This document shows, one piece after another, positions 8,860 to 17,725 of a stretch of 64,000 nucleotides of DNA. The notes under the pieces were generated by a model that was not told the DNA's origin, ran no database searches, and saw nothing but the letters and a program-made list of their open reading frames with translations. Location: assembly GCA_030145845.1 (NCBI GenBank), contig JAIXHJ010000002.1:1-64000 (forward strand). The letters are read 5' to 3'. Both the position numbers and the translations under genes were made by a program. Numbering within the stretch: position 1 is the stretch's first letter; each line of letters opens with the position of its first letter. The stretch is from Pseudomonadota bacterium (GTDB lineage Bacteria > Pseudomonadota > Gammaproteobacteria > Pseudomonadales > Oceanobacteraceae).

Positions 8860-10813
8860 GCTGATTCTGACCTTACCGGTTTTTCTTCTGGCGATGGGTT
8901 CACACATGGCGCCCGGCAACGGGATACACAATACGCTGGGTGATACCGCGAACGGCCTGATTCAGTTTGTGCTGACCACGCTGGTGCTGGCCTTCCCCGG
9001 CCGCCGTTTCTTCACCACCGGTGTGCCGGCCCTGCTGCGCCGGGCACCGGAAATGAATTCGCTGGTGGCGTTGGGCAGCCTGGCCGCCTGGGGATATTCG
9101 ACGCTGGCGGTGTTTGCCGGGGAGCTGCTGCCGCAGCAGAGCCGTCATCTGTATTTTGAAGCGGCGGCGGTGATTGTCACCCTGATCCTGCTGGGCCGCT
9201 ATCTGGAAGCGCGCGCCAAAGGGCGCACCGGTGCCGCCGTGCAGCATCTGATCGGCCTGCAGGTTAAAACGGCGCGTCGTCTGCGGGCGGATGGCAGCAG
9301 TGACGATGTTGACGTCAGTGCGCTGCGGGTGGGCGACCGACTGATCGTGCGTCCGGGGGAGAGGATTCCGCTGGATGGCGAAGTAACCTGCGGTGAATCG
9401 GCGGTGGATGAATCCATGCTGACCGGCGAGCCGCTGGCGGTCAGTAAAGGCACAGGGGATGAGCTGACCGGTGGTACGGTCAACGGCCATGGTGCCCTGA
9501 CCATGACGGTTACACGCACCGGCAAAGCCACCCGGCTGGCGCAGATCATTCAGATGGTGGAGCAGGCGCAGGCGGCGAAGCTGCCGGTTCAGGCGCTGGT
9601 GGACAAGGTGACGGCGGTGTTCGTACCGGCGGTGATGGCCGCGGCGCTGCTGACCTTTGTCGTCTGGCTGCTCTGGGGGCCGCAGCCGGCACTCAGCTTT
9701 GCCCTGATCAACGCCGTGGCCGTGCTGATCATTGCCTGCCCGTGTGCCATGGGTCTGGCAACCCCCACCTCCATTATGGTCGGCACCGGGCGTGCGGCTG
9801 AACTGGGTATCCTGTTCCATAAAGGTCAGGCGTTGCAGACCCTGCACAACAGCCGGGTGGTGGCCTTTGATAAAACCGGCACACTGACAACCGGTAAGCC
9901 GGTGGTGACCGATATTGTGCTGCAGGACGGTGTCAGCGCAGACGCGGTTCTGCGTTGGGCGGCGTCGGCTGAGCATCAGTCTGAGCACCCGTTGGCCGCC
10001 GCCATTCTGCAGGCGGCAGAAGCAAAAGAATTAACGCTGGCTGAGGTCACTGATTTCCGTATGACGGCCGGTACCGGCATTGAAGCGCGGGTGGAAGGCC
10101 ATCAGATTGCCATTGGCGGGGATGCCCTGTTAGCCGCACTCGGCGTTGACAGTCCCTGGTGTCAGCAGCAGGGGGAAGCGCTGGCGGCGGCGGGTAAGAC
10201 CCGGTTGTTTGTGCTGGTGGATAAACGGCCGGCCGCAGTGATTGCCGTGGCCGACCCGCTGCGTGACAGTGCCCGCCAGGCGGTAACGGCGCTGCATGCC
10301 CGTGGGATCCGCACGGCCATGATAACCGGGGATAATGAACGCACCGCCAGCGCCATTGCGCGGCAGCTGGGCATCGATGATGTGATCGCCGGTGTCCTGC
10401 CGGATGGTAAAGTGGCCGCGCTGCAGCAACTGCGGGAAAAGCTGGGAGCGGTGGCCTTTGTCGGTGACGGGCTGAACGATGCGCCGGCGCTGGCGGAAGC
10501 CGATGTTGGTATCGCGCTCGGCTCCGGTACGGATGTCGCCATGGAGGCGGCGGATGTGGTGCTGATGAATGCCGATCTGAATTCCGTACCGCGCGCCCTC
10601 AGCATCAGTGCTGCCACCCTGCGCAATATCGGTCAGAACCTGTTCTGGGCCTTTGCTTACAACGTGCTGCTGATTCCGCTGGCCGCCGGGGTACTGTATC
10701 CGCTGTGGGGTATTCTGTTATCCCCCATGCTGGCGGCCGGCGCCATGGCGCTGTCCAGCGTGTTTGTGCTGGCTAATGCGCTGCGCCTGCGGCGGCTGCA
10801 GCCGGAGAGGTAA
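8825..10813 (+). CDS. copA: CopA, Cu(I)-exporting P1B-type ATPase, main body (-1 frame)
   Basis: Inner-membrane ATPase that pumps Cu(I) out of the cytoplasm. This frame begins within the overlap and reads [19 protein letters not shown], the usual first membrane segment after the HMA domains. It continues with TGE (actuator), CPC in [14 protein letters not shown] (Cu(I) site), DKTGTLT (phosphorylated Asp), SEHPLA (nucleotide site) and GDGLNDAP (hinge). There is no normal start codon in the overlap, and the ATG at 8894 would delete the first membrane helix, so translation by frameshifting from 8361 is the best reading. The fusion would be about 817 residues (E. coli 834). Expression is predicted from the CueR promoter. 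Confidence 0.9.
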   Translation, partial: EQSQLKRDVWLALILTLPVFLLAMGSHMAPGNGIHNTLGDTANGLIQFVLTTLVLAFPGRRFFTTGVPALLRRAPEMNSLVALGSLAAWGYSTLAVFAGELLPQQSRHLYFEAAAVIVTLILLGRYLEARAKGRTGAAVQHLIGLQVKTARRLRADGSSDDVDVSALRVGDRLIVRPGERIPLDGEVTCGESAVDESMLTGEPLAVSKGTGDELTGGTVNGHGALTMTVTRTGKATRLAQIIQMVEQAQAAKLPVQALVDKVTAVFVPAVMAAALLTFVVWLLWGPQPALSFALINAVAVLIIACPCAMGLATPTSIMVGTGRAAELGILFHKGQALQTLHNSRVVAFDKTGTLTTGKPVVTDIVLQDGVSADAVLRWAASAEHQSEHPLAAAILQAAEAKELTLAEVTDFRMTAGTGIEARVEGHQIAIGGDALLAALGVDSPWCQQQGEALAAAGKTRLFVLVDKRPAAVIAVADPLRDSARQAVTALHARGIRTAMITGDNERTASAIARQLGIDDVIAGVLPDGKVAALQQLREKLGAVAFVGDGLNDAPALAEADVGIALGSGTDVAMEAADVVLMNADLNSVPRALSISAATLRNIGQNLFWAFAYNVLLIPLAAGVLYPLWGILLSPMLAAGAMALSSVFVLANALRLRRLQPER

Positions 10814-10840
10814 CGGATGGCGTAGCGCCGGAGGATGTGA

Positions 10841-11392
10841 ATGAAGAAGTGGCTGTTGCTGGCCCTGATCGCCGTTGCCGGCTGGTGGTGGTATACACCG
10901 CCGGCGCTGGAACCACTGCAGCAGCAGGGGGATCAGCTGACCATCGGTGAGTACCGCATCACCCCGCTGCAGGACAACTTTGTTCTGACGGCACGCATTC
11001 TGAGCCGTCAGGATTACCGTATCGGGCGTGAGGCTGATCTGTCACCGCTGGATCTGGCGCTGGGCTGGGGGCCGATGGCGGAGCCGGATATTTACGCTCA
11101 GTTCCGTATCCGTCAGGCCAACCGCTGGTATTTCTGGCGCGCCGAATCGCTGCCTATCCCGCAGCGGCAGGTGGAAACTCACAGCGCCAATATGCACATG
11201 GTGCCGGCTGACCGGCGGGTGGCGGCGCAGCTGCAGACACTGCAGGCGCACCAGCTGATCGAAATTCAGGGCAAACTGATCCGCGCGGATGCGGCGGATG
11301 GCTGGCACTGGATCAGTTCGCTGACGCGCGACGATACCGGTAACGGCGCCTGCGAACTGGTGCTGGTGGAAAACGTCCGCGTCCTGCCCTGA
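10841..11392 (+). CDS. Conserved hypothetical protein with N-terminal membrane anchor
   Basis: 183 residues, no family recognised. An N-terminal hydrophobic segment (about 4-20) followed by WWWYTPP suggests a signal anchor or uncleaved signal, so the rest is probably periplasmic. The body is mixed alpha/beta with many Trp, Gln and Arg residues and one Cys near the end. A GGAGG ribosome site lies 6 nt before the ATG. It follows copA by 27 nt and could share its transcript, which hints at a role near copper export or envelope redox, but nothing in the sequence proves that. Its stop codon abuts the stop of dsbG on the other strand. Confidence 0.7.
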   Translation: MKKWLLLALIAVAGWWWYTPPALEPLQQQGDQLTIGEYRITPLQDNFVLTARILSRQDYRIGREADLSPLDLALGWGPMAEPDIYAQFRIRQANRWYFWRAESLPIPQRQVETHSANMHMVPADRRVAAQLQTLQAHQLIEIQGKLIRADAADGWHWISSLTRDDTGNGACELVLVENVRVLP

Positions 11393-12184
11393 TCAGCTGT
11401 CGGGCCGCGGGCCGCCCATGACCTCTTCCATCTGTTCCGGCTGCGGCATACCGCCGACCGAGCCGAAGCCGCCATCGGCACGCCGGTAATACAGCGCCGG
11501 GGTACCCCGGATGCCAAAGCGGCGCATCAGGCTTTCGTTGGCCGTGACCTGCTGCCGCGCGGCGCTGGTCGCAGCGCTGACGTCGATCTCACTTTTGCCT
11601 TCACCATGATAGGCCTGTTCGTGCTGCAGCAGCGCTGCGGCCGGGTCGCCGGCGGCGAGCAGCGCGGCCGATTCCGCCGGGCTGCGGGCGGTGATAATGC
11701 CGACCATGATATGCCGTATCTGTACTTTGCCGGCATCCACCCAGGGCCGGGCTGCCTGCCAGAAACGGTGACAGTAGGGGCATTCCGGGTCATCGAACAT
11801 ATAAATAATATGTGGGGCGTCGGCAGCACCGTCCTGTATCCAGTGGCTGTCTTTTTCCACGGCATCCCACACGGCTTTATTCTGCGGATCGGTAATCAGC
11901 TGGCGGACGGGCAGGGTGCTGAGGTTGTTGCCGTCCTTGTCGATCATCGGGCCGACCAGGGCATAGTCACCATCGGCAGTGACATAGATGGTCAGGGGTC
12001 GGCCGTTGGCCTGGACCGCGAAACCTGTCATCCCGGCGGGGGCGGCAAAGGAGCCGACGATCTGCAGCCCCTGCTGTTGCAGGGCCCTGACCGGCGCCGG
12101 CAGTTCCGGTGTGGTGGCGGCACCGGCAGTGAAAGAAATGGCGGCTGCCGTGGTCAGCAGGGCGGCTTTGCTCAACCCGAACAT
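11393..12184 (-). CDS. dsbG: DsbG, periplasmic thiol:disulfide isomerase/reductase
   Basis: Periplasmic dimeric thioredoxin-fold protein that repairs wrong disulfides and protects sulfenylated cysteines. 263 residues: signal peptide about 1-22, N-terminal dimerization domain, then DPECPYCHRFW with Cys135/Cys138 and a cis-Pro in GIRGTP. The active site is CPYC as in DsbG, not CGYC of DsbC, and the following segment (QAARPWVDAGKVQIR) matches DsbG closely. It ends directly against the convergent upstream gene with no room for a separate terminator. Copper stress causes mis-oxidised cysteines, which may explain its position near copA (inference). Confidence 0.92.
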   Translation of the reverse strand: MFGLSKAALLTTAAAISFTAGAATTPELPAPVRALQQQGLQIVGSFAAPAGMTGFAVQANGRPLTIYVTADGDYALVGPMIDKDGNNLSTLPVRQLITDPQNKAVWDAVEKDSHWIQDGAADAPHIIYMFDDPECPYCHRFWQAARPWVDAGKVQIRHIMVGIITARSPAESAALLAAGDPAAALLQHEQAYHGEGKSEIDVSAATSAARQQVTANESLMRRFGIRGTPALYYRRADGGFGSVGGMPQPEQMEEVMGGPRPDS

Positions 12185-12278
12185 AAAAAGTCCTCTGTCC
12201 TGTCATAAGAGTGTTCAGGGTAAGTCAGCCGGCACCGGATTTATATCCGTGAACATTGTATTTCAGCCGCGGCACCAG

Positions 12279-13823
12279 TCAGCGCGCCAGCCGGCCGACC
12301 ATTTTATACAGGAACAGCTGGCGGTTATTTTCCTGCTGCTGGCGCTGCATTTCCTTCAGCTCGTCGATGGCGGCGCGCAGCTGCAGTACTCTGCTGTCGT
12401 GATGGTTGCTGTCGGTGTGCAGCTCATCACGCAGATTCAGTGGTGTTGTGTTCACGGCTACTGACCAGTTTTTCAGCTCGCCATCATGGCCGGACGGGCC
12501 CTGACCGCTGTCGGTCAGGTTGGCGCTCACCACGCGGCTTACCCACTGCCGCAGACTGAGCTGGCTGGCGGCTGTCGTTGTGCCGTTGTGCTGCGCCGGT
12601 TGTGAGGCCGGAGTCAGGGCAGGTGTGCTGCCGCCGGCGTTGTTGTTGAGTGGTCCGGCTACTGAGATCAGGGCATCCTGCGTGAACCGGGTTTGCAGCC
12701 TGACCAGGGTGTGTTCGTTGCGGCTGTTCAGGATTTCGTTATCAAACTGGAAAAAACTCAGCGCCGAATCGATCACCATGCTGCCACTGTCGGTCGGGAT
12801 GGATTGGGCGGAGTGGGTGTAGGCCGGCTGCACGGGGGATGGATAGCTGTTGAGATGAATTTCCTGCAGCAACAGGGCGTCACCGTTTTCGCTCAGCGCC
12901 ACGCCGGAGCGGCGGATTACCCCCTGCAGTTCGCCCTGCCCGTTCTGCAGTTCATAGTCTGACGCGACCGACCCCAGATACAGGGCACCGACGCCAGCGG
13001 CGCTGGCGGAGCTGAGCTGCATTTCCCCTGCGGCGTTGAAGTCCATGATGCTGAGCTGAGAGAAAATGGCATCGTTTTCATCGATCCAGCCATTACCGTC
13101 ATCATCGTACTGCGCCAGATCGGCAAAGCCATCACCGTTCTGTGGCCCGAATAATTCACTGCCGTCATCAATGATGCCGTTGCCGTTTTTATCGAACGCC
13201 AGATAACCGCTGCCGGAGGCGGTGCGGGCCAGCCGTTCATCCTGACCGTCGGCGTTGAGATCAAAATAAAAGAACTGATCGGTGAGTTCGACGGCGCCAC
13301 CGTTCAGGTTGATCATCAGCGGATCAATCAGATTCACTTCACCGCTGAACTGGTTGATCTGTTCTTCTTCACGTTTGCGGTACAGATCCAGCGCCAGCAT
13401 AAAGTCGATCCGGCGGCCATCTTCAGTCTGTACCTGACCGAGGGCTTCAAAGCTCAGGGCATCTTCCTGCTGCAGCTGCAGAATGCTCTGCACTTCCACC
13501 AGCGTGGCCGTGCCGCTGCTGATGTTCTGCGGGAAAGAGGCGGTGACGGTGATTTCCAGCTGGCTGACCTGTTCCGTCAGCCGTTCGGCCAGCCAGGCTG
13601 ACGATGACTGGCTGCTGCCGGTGGCACTGGTCACGTTGCTGCTGCGGCTGACGGCGGCGGATTCCTGTGTGCGCGATGACAGCGACAGCAGAATGCTGGC
13701 CTGATCGGTGGCCGGGGTGTCGCCGTCTGTGTCGGTTACGCTCACGGCAAAGCCGCTGAGGCGGGCGGACGCAGCTTCTGACTGCTGCGCGCTGAGCTGA
13801 ACCTGGGACTGACTGATCTTCAT
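12279..13823 (-). CDS. EF-hand/VCBS-like acidic repeat protein, function unknown
   Basis: 514 residues, Ser/Gln/Asp-rich. The centre carries three calcium-loop-like stretches (DLNADGQDE, DKNGNGIIDDGSE, DDDGNGWIDENDA) followed by a beta-rich part; related proteins are annotated as VCBS-repeat or EF-hand proteins in Pseudomonas and marine gammaproteobacteria. There is no signal peptide (start MKISQSQVQLSAQQ), and the C-terminus is a Gln-rich helix ending KMVGRLAR, so it is either cytoplasmic or exported by an unrecognised route. It stands alone between dsbG and yheS. Calcium binding is likely from the loops; the function is unknown. Confidence 0.75.
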   Translation of the reverse strand: MKISQSQVQLSAQQSEAASARLSGFAVSVTDTDGDTPATDQASILLSLSSRTQESAAVSRSSNVTSATGSSQSSSAWLAERLTEQVSQLEITVTASFPQNISSGTATLVEVQSILQLQQEDALSFEALGQVQTEDGRRIDFMLALDLYRKREEEQINQFSGEVNLIDPLMINLNGGAVELTDQFFYFDLNADGQDERLARTASGSGYLAFDKNGNGIIDDGSELFGPQNGDGFADLAQYDDDGNGWIDENDAIFSQLSIMDFNAAGEMQLSSASAAGVGALYLGSVASDYELQNGQGELQGVIRRSGVALSENGDALLLQEIHLNSYPSPVQPAYTHSAQSIPTDSGSMVIDSALSFFQFDNEILNSRNEHTLVRLQTRFTQDALISVAGPLNNNAGGSTPALTPASQPAQHNGTTTAASQLSLRQWVSRVVSANLTDSGQGPSGHDGELKNWSVAVNTTPLNLRDELHTDSNHHDSRVLQLRAAIDELKEMQRQQQENNRQLFLYKMVGRLAR

Positions 13824-13893
13824 CGCCGTTCTCCTGCCGGGGGATGTTGTCAGGTCATCGGCCGGCGGAGCGGGGGCTTAAGATGATTACTCT

Positions 13894-13921
13894 ATTAATT
13901 AATAAATGTTCATTAATTAAT
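13894..13921. repeat. Paired ATTAATTAAT palindromes
   Basis: ATTAATTAAT occurs at 13894-13903 and 13912-13921, centres 18 bp apart, in an otherwise GC-rich neighbourhood. Each copy is itself palindromic and the pair can also fold on itself. It lies about 70 bp upstream of the EF-hand-like gene and just after the end of yheS, so it could be an UP element, an operator or a weak transcription stop. Confidence 0.4.
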
Positions 13922-13935
13922 CGTCTATGGCTGGC

Positions 13936-15843
13936 CTATTCAGCCTCTTCCAGCTGTTCGGTCAGCTCCATCCATTCCATTTCTACGGCTTCGAGTGCGC
14001 TTTTCAGCTGACCCTGTTGCTGTAGCAGGGTGTTCAGTTCGTCTTTACGGCCGGCGTCATAGATGCCGCTGTCAGCCAGCTGTTGTTCGGTGTCACTGAG
14101 CTGAGCCTGCAGTTTTTCCATCTGTTTTTCTGCCGCCTGCTGTTGCTTGCGCAGTGGCGCCAGACGCTGACGCTTTTCGGCCTGCAGACGCTTCTGCTCT
14201 TTGCGGTCAATGGCGGGTTTCGCGCTTGCCGGCTGACTGCCGGCGGCGCTTACGCTGTCGTTGAGAAGGTCTTCGCGCTGCTGCAGGTACTGATGGTAAT
14301 CATCCAGATCGCCGTCAAATTCCTGCACGCGGCCGTTATCCACCAGCCAGTATTCATCGACGGTGGCTTTCAGCAGGTGACGGTCGTGGCTGACCACCAG
14401 AATGGCTCCGGGGAAATTCTGCAGGGCCACGGTTAAGGCCTCGCGCATTTCGATATCCAGATGGTTGGTCGGTTCGTCCATGATCAGCAGGTTGGGTTTC
14501 ATCCAGGCGACGCAGGCCAATGCCAGCCGCGCTTTTTCACCACCGGAAAAGGGTTCGATCACTTCCAGAGCACGGTCGCCATGAAAACCGAAACCGCCGA
14601 GGAAATTACGGATTTCCTGTTCACTGGCTTTCGGTTTCAGGCGCTGCAGAATCAGGGCGCCGGTGGCTTTTACATCCAGCGATTCCAGCTGATGCTGGGC
14701 GTAGTAACCAATACGCAGATGCTCGCCCTGTGCCCGTTCGCCGCCGAGCATACTGAGTCCACCACACAGGGTTTTCAGCAGGGTGGATTTACCGGCACCG
14801 TTGGGACCGAGCAGACCGATGCGGTGGCCGGGCACAATGCTGAGTTTCACATCGGGCAGAATGATTTTATTGCCACTGCCATCGTGATAACCGAGCTGGG
14901 CGTGATCAATGGCGAGCAGCGGCGTCGACATTTTTTCATACGCCGGGAATTCAAAATGGAACGGTGAATCGACATGCGCCGGAGCAATCAGCTCCATGCG
15001 CTGCAGTTCCTTTAAGCGGCTCTGAGCCTGTTTGGCTTTACTGGCTTTGGCGCGGAAACGGGCGACAAATTTTTCGATATCGGCAACCCGTTCCTGCTGT
15101 TTCTCATACAGGCTCTGCTGCTGGGCAAGCTTTTCGGCACGGATGCGTTCGTAGGCACTGTAGTTGCCCGGATACAGGGTCAGGCTCTGGTTGTGCAGGT
15201 GCACGATGTGATCGGCGACCCCGTCGATGAAATCACGGTCGTGAGAAATAAACAGCAGCGTGCCGGGGTAATTTTTCAGCCACTGTTCGAGCCACATGGT
15301 GGCTTCCAGATCCAGGTGGTTGGTCGGTTCGTCGAGCAGCAGCAGATCGGAGGGCATCATCAGCGCCTGCGCCAGATTCAGACGGATACGCCAGCCGCCG
15401 GAAAAACTTTTTACCGGGCGCTGCAGTTCTTCTTTGCTGAAGCCGAGGCCGTGCAACAGCTGTTCGGCTTTGACCGGCACCTGATAGCCCTGATGCTGAT
15501 CCATCTGATCCAGCCATTCAGCCAGCTCGTTATCGCTGCCGGCATTGCTGATACCGGCTTCGATGCGGCGGTAAACCTTGTCGCCGTCCATCGCATAATC
15601 AAGCGCGCTGCGCTCGCTGGCTTCCACTTCCTGACGCATATGCGCGATGCGCCACTTGGGCGGGATATACAGCTCACCACCGTCAACCCCCAGCTCGCCG
15701 TTAAGCAGGGCGAACAGACTCGATTTACCGGCGCCGTTAGGGCCGATCAGGGCCATTTTCTGGCCGTCATGAATCCGCAGGCTGGCATCTTTCAGCAGCA
15801 TCTGCGTTCCTCGTTGCATGGAAACCTGATTAAATTCGAGCAT
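13936..15843 (-). CDS. yheS: YheS, ABC-F family ATPase (ribosome-associated)
   Basis: Soluble protein with two ABC ATPase domains and no membrane part; ABC-F proteins act at the ribosomal E site. 635 residues (E. coli YheS 637). Both nucleotide sites are complete: GPNGAGKSS with FSGGWRIRLNLAQ and LLLLDEPTNHLD in domain 1, then GPNGAGKST with FSGGEKARLALA and LLIMDEPTNHLD in domain 2, followed by a Lys/Gln-rich coiled coil. The linker KASKAKQAQSRLKEL is typical of YheS. The frame is open to 16038, but MLEFNQVSMQRG at 15843 is the family start. The divergent gene begins only 15 bp away. Confidence 0.93.
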   Translation of the reverse strand: MLEFNQVSMQRGTQMLLKDASLRIHDGQKMALIGPNGAGKSSLFALLNGELGVDGGELYIPPKWRIAHMRQEVEASERSALDYAMDGDKVYRRIEAGISNAGSDNELAEWLDQMDQHQGYQVPVKAEQLLHGLGFSKEELQRPVKSFSGGWRIRLNLAQALMMPSDLLLLDEPTNHLDLEATMWLEQWLKNYPGTLLFISHDRDFIDGVADHIVHLHNQSLTLYPGNYSAYERIRAEKLAQQQSLYEKQQERVADIEKFVARFRAKASKAKQAQSRLKELQRMELIAPAHVDSPFHFEFPAYEKMSTPLLAIDHAQLGYHDGSGNKIILPDVKLSIVPGHRIGLLGPNGAGKSTLLKTLCGGLSMLGGERAQGEHLRIGYYAQHQLESLDVKATGALILQRLKPKASEQEIRNFLGGFGFHGDRALEVIEPFSGGEKARLALACVAWMKPNLLIMDEPTNHLDIEMREALTVALQNFPGAILVVSHDRHLLKATVDEYWLVDNGRVQEFDGDLDDYHQYLQQREDLLNDSVSAAGSQPASAKPAIDRKEQKRLQAEKRQRLAPLRKQQQAAEKQMEKLQAQLSDTEQQLADSGIYDAGRKDELNTLLQQQGQLKSALEAVEMEWMELTEQLEEAE

Positions 15844-15858
15844 GGCGATATCTGAAAA

Positions 15859-16338
15859 ATGGTGACAACAATGGCGGCGCAGTTTGCCACAGAATCCGGC
15901 GATAACCCACTGTGGAACTATGCCCTGGCCGTGTATGACAGGCCGGGGGTAAAAGCGTGTCTGCTGACACTGCAGAACGAACATCAGGCCGATGTACTGC
16001 TGCTGCTGGCCGACAGCTGGCTGCGCAGCCGTCAGCAAGGCTGGCCGCAGACGGCGCCGTCTGCGGATTATGTGCAGTGGCGTGACAGTATGATCCGGCC
16101 ATTACGGGCGCTGCGGCAATCGCTGCCGCGGGGGGCGGAACCTTTGCGCCAGCAGTTACTGGCGGCGGAGCTGACTGCCGAGCAGGAAGGGCTGCGGCGG
16201 CTTTATCTGTCACTGGCGGCGGCGCCGGCCGGCGTGTTAAGCGCAGCGCCAGAGGATTTTTATTTCACCGGTCCGGCACAAAAAAAAGAGGCCCGGGGGC
16301 CTCTTTTTCAGCACTTCATCAGCCTCACGGCCGATTGA
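15859..16338 (+). CDS. TIGR02444 family protein (DUF2390)
   Basis: About 159 residues of unknown function. The N-terminal LWNYALAVYDRPGVKACLLTL followed by NEHQADVLLLLADSW is the hallmark of the gammaproteobacterial TIGR02444 family, usually encoded near yheS, algP and rsd in Pseudomonas relatives. The start is uncertain: ATG at 15859 or at 15871, the latter with GGTGA at 15861-15865. Its last 20 codons run through a transcription terminator hairpin (16288-16303), and its stop abuts the stop of the convergent algP-like gene. Confidence 0.78.
   Translation: MVTTMAAQFATESGDNPLWNYALAVYDRPGVKACLLTLQNEHQADVLLLLADSWLRSRQQGWPQTAPSADYVQWRDSMIRPLRALRQSLPRGAEPLRQQLLAAELTAEQEGLRRLYLSLAAAPAGVLSAAPEDFYFTGPAQKKEARGPLFQHFISLTAD
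16281..16308. terminator. Bidirectional intrinsic terminator inside a coding end
   Basis: GAGGCC 16288-16293 pairs with GGCCTC 16298-16303, loop CGGG. An A-run lies before it and TTTTT follows at 16304-16308. It could stop transcription from both sides but sits within the 3' coding part of the TIGR02444 gene. Confidence 0.8.
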
Positions 16339-17403
16339 TTATTCCCCGAACAGACTGGACTGTTTGTCGTCTTTTTTCTCTTCCGGCTTTTCTTCTGTGG
16401 CTGCTGGTGCCGGGATTTCCGGTACCACGGGCGTTGCCGGTTTTACTTCTTCAGCAACCGGAGTGGTCACTGCAGCCGGTTCCGGAGCCGTGATGGTGGC
16501 TTCAACCGGAGCTGTCACCTGAGTTTCTTCTTTCACCGCTGCCGGCGCTTCAGTTACGGCAGGTTTGCTGGCGGCAGGTTTCTTCGCCGGTGCTTTACGC
16601 GCGGCTGCCGGTTTTTTCACGGCGGGTTTGGCAGCTGCTTTCTTTTCTGCGGCTGGTTTGGCAGCTGCTTTCACTGGTGCTTTCTTCACGACGGCTTTTT
16701 TGGCCGGTGCTTTTTTCGCAGCGGCTCTGGCCGGCGCGGCTTTTTCTGTGGCAGCGGCCGGCGCTTTGACTGGCGCTGCTTTTTTCGCTGCCGGGGTACG
16801 GGTCACTTTTTTCGCGCTGGTTTTGGCTTTGCTTTTTTGCGCCTGTTCTTTTTCGAAGGCGACAACCGCTTTGGCCAGTGCTGCACGTGACTTCTGTTCA
16901 GCGACCAGCGCAGCCAGTTCTGCTTTGGCAGCGGTCAGGGCATCTTTCGCGGCGGTGGCTTCGGTGCGGGCCGCAGCGACGCGCTCACGTGCGTTTTCCA
17001 GCTGACGTACGGCTGCCGGAGTTTTCTTCGCTTTGACTTTGTCCTGTGCTTTCTGGCGTGCTTCATTGGCTTTGGCCAGTTTCAGCGCCGCTTTGTCTTT
17101 GCCGGTGCTGGCTTTGGCAACCGCTTTTTCAGCGGCAGTCAGTTCTTTTGCACGGGCCGCTTCCAGTTTCATCTGCAGGGCAGAAATTTCTTTCTCCAGC
17201 AGTTGTACCGCTGTCAGGGCTGCTTTGGCAGCAACGGCTTTGCGGGTAACCGCTTTTTTCGCCGGCGCTTTGGCTGCAACCGTTTTACGGGCGACGGTTT
17301 TTTTCGCAGCTGCTTTTTTTACCGGTGTTTTTGCGGCTTTTGCCGTTACTTTGGTTTTGGCAGCAGGAGCCTTTTTGGCAGGTGCTTTTTTGCGGGCGGC
17401 CAT
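16339..17403 (-). CDS. algP: AlgP/histone H1-like Lys-Ala-Pro-rich protein
   Basis: 354 residues of low complexity: KKAPAKKA-type repeats at about 1-65 and again at 195-280, separated by an Ala/Lys/Glu coiled-coil-like helix (about 65-185), with an acidic Pro/Glu tail ending DDKQSSLFGE. Composition and layout match the AlgP (AlgR3) histone H1-like proteins, which bind DNA and influence alginate gene expression in Pseudomonas. The domain order differs from P. aeruginosa AlgP, where the repeats are C-terminal only, so the assignment is to the class rather than a strict ortholog. Neighbours yheS, TIGR02444 and rsd support it. Confidence 0.72.
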   Translation of the reverse strand: MAARKKAPAKKAPAAKTKVTAKAAKTPVKKAAAKKTVARKTVAAKAPAKKAVTRKAVAAKAALTAVQLLEKEISALQMKLEAARAKELTAAEKAVAKASTGKDKAALKLAKANEARQKAQDKVKAKKTPAAVRQLENARERVAAARTEATAAKDALTAAKAELAALVAEQKSRAALAKAVVAFEKEQAQKSKAKTSAKKVTRTPAAKKAAPVKAPAAATEKAAPARAAAKKAPAKKAVVKKAPVKAAAKPAAEKKAAAKPAVKKPAAARKAPAKKPAASKPAVTEAPAAVKEETQVTAPVEATITAPEPAAVTTPVAEEVKPATPVVPEIPAPAATEEKPEEKKDDKQSSLFGE

Positions 17404-17522
17404 ACACAGATCCTCAGTCAGTTTTGAATAGGGGCATTATACGAACAGAAGCGTTTTCATCCACGGCTTTTCGTCAGTTTTTCTGATTTAACCCGATACA
17501 GATTACAGATTGAGTTATTAAG

Positions 17523-17682
17523 CCTCTGAATAATCCGGTGCCTGCCATCCCCGCACGCTGCGCTCTTCCAGCCCGCATAGCGGCGTTGGCGAAGCTGAAA
17601 AGGCCCCGCCATTCACTGCATTCGCGGCCTGGCTCTGCAGCGCGGAAAGATTTGCGCAGCGCTGTACCGGGTTATTCAGAGG
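17523..17682. mobile_element. 160-bp MITE-like element with 17-bp terminal inverted repeats
   Basis: CCTCTGAATAATCCGGT at 17523-17539 and ACCGGGTTATTCAGAGG at 17666-17682 are inverted copies with one mismatch. The 160-bp unit has no coding capacity and sits in the otherwise empty stretch 17404-17725. No clear target-site duplication is visible, so it may be old or a REP-like element rather than a transposon derivative. Confidence 0.6.
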
Positions 17683-17725
17683 TTCCGTAAGAACAACAGG
17701 TTAATGCTGATAATAGCCGCAGCGG

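Noticed and set aside
8894..8896. ATG at 8894 as the true start of a separate P-type ATPase
   Set aside because: It would remove the first membrane helix encoded just upstream in the same frame and has no ribosome site; frameshifting from 8361 explains the arrangement better.
8900..9988. 362-codon open frame antisense to copA
   Set aside because: His/Gln/Arg-rich complement of the ATPase; no independent support.
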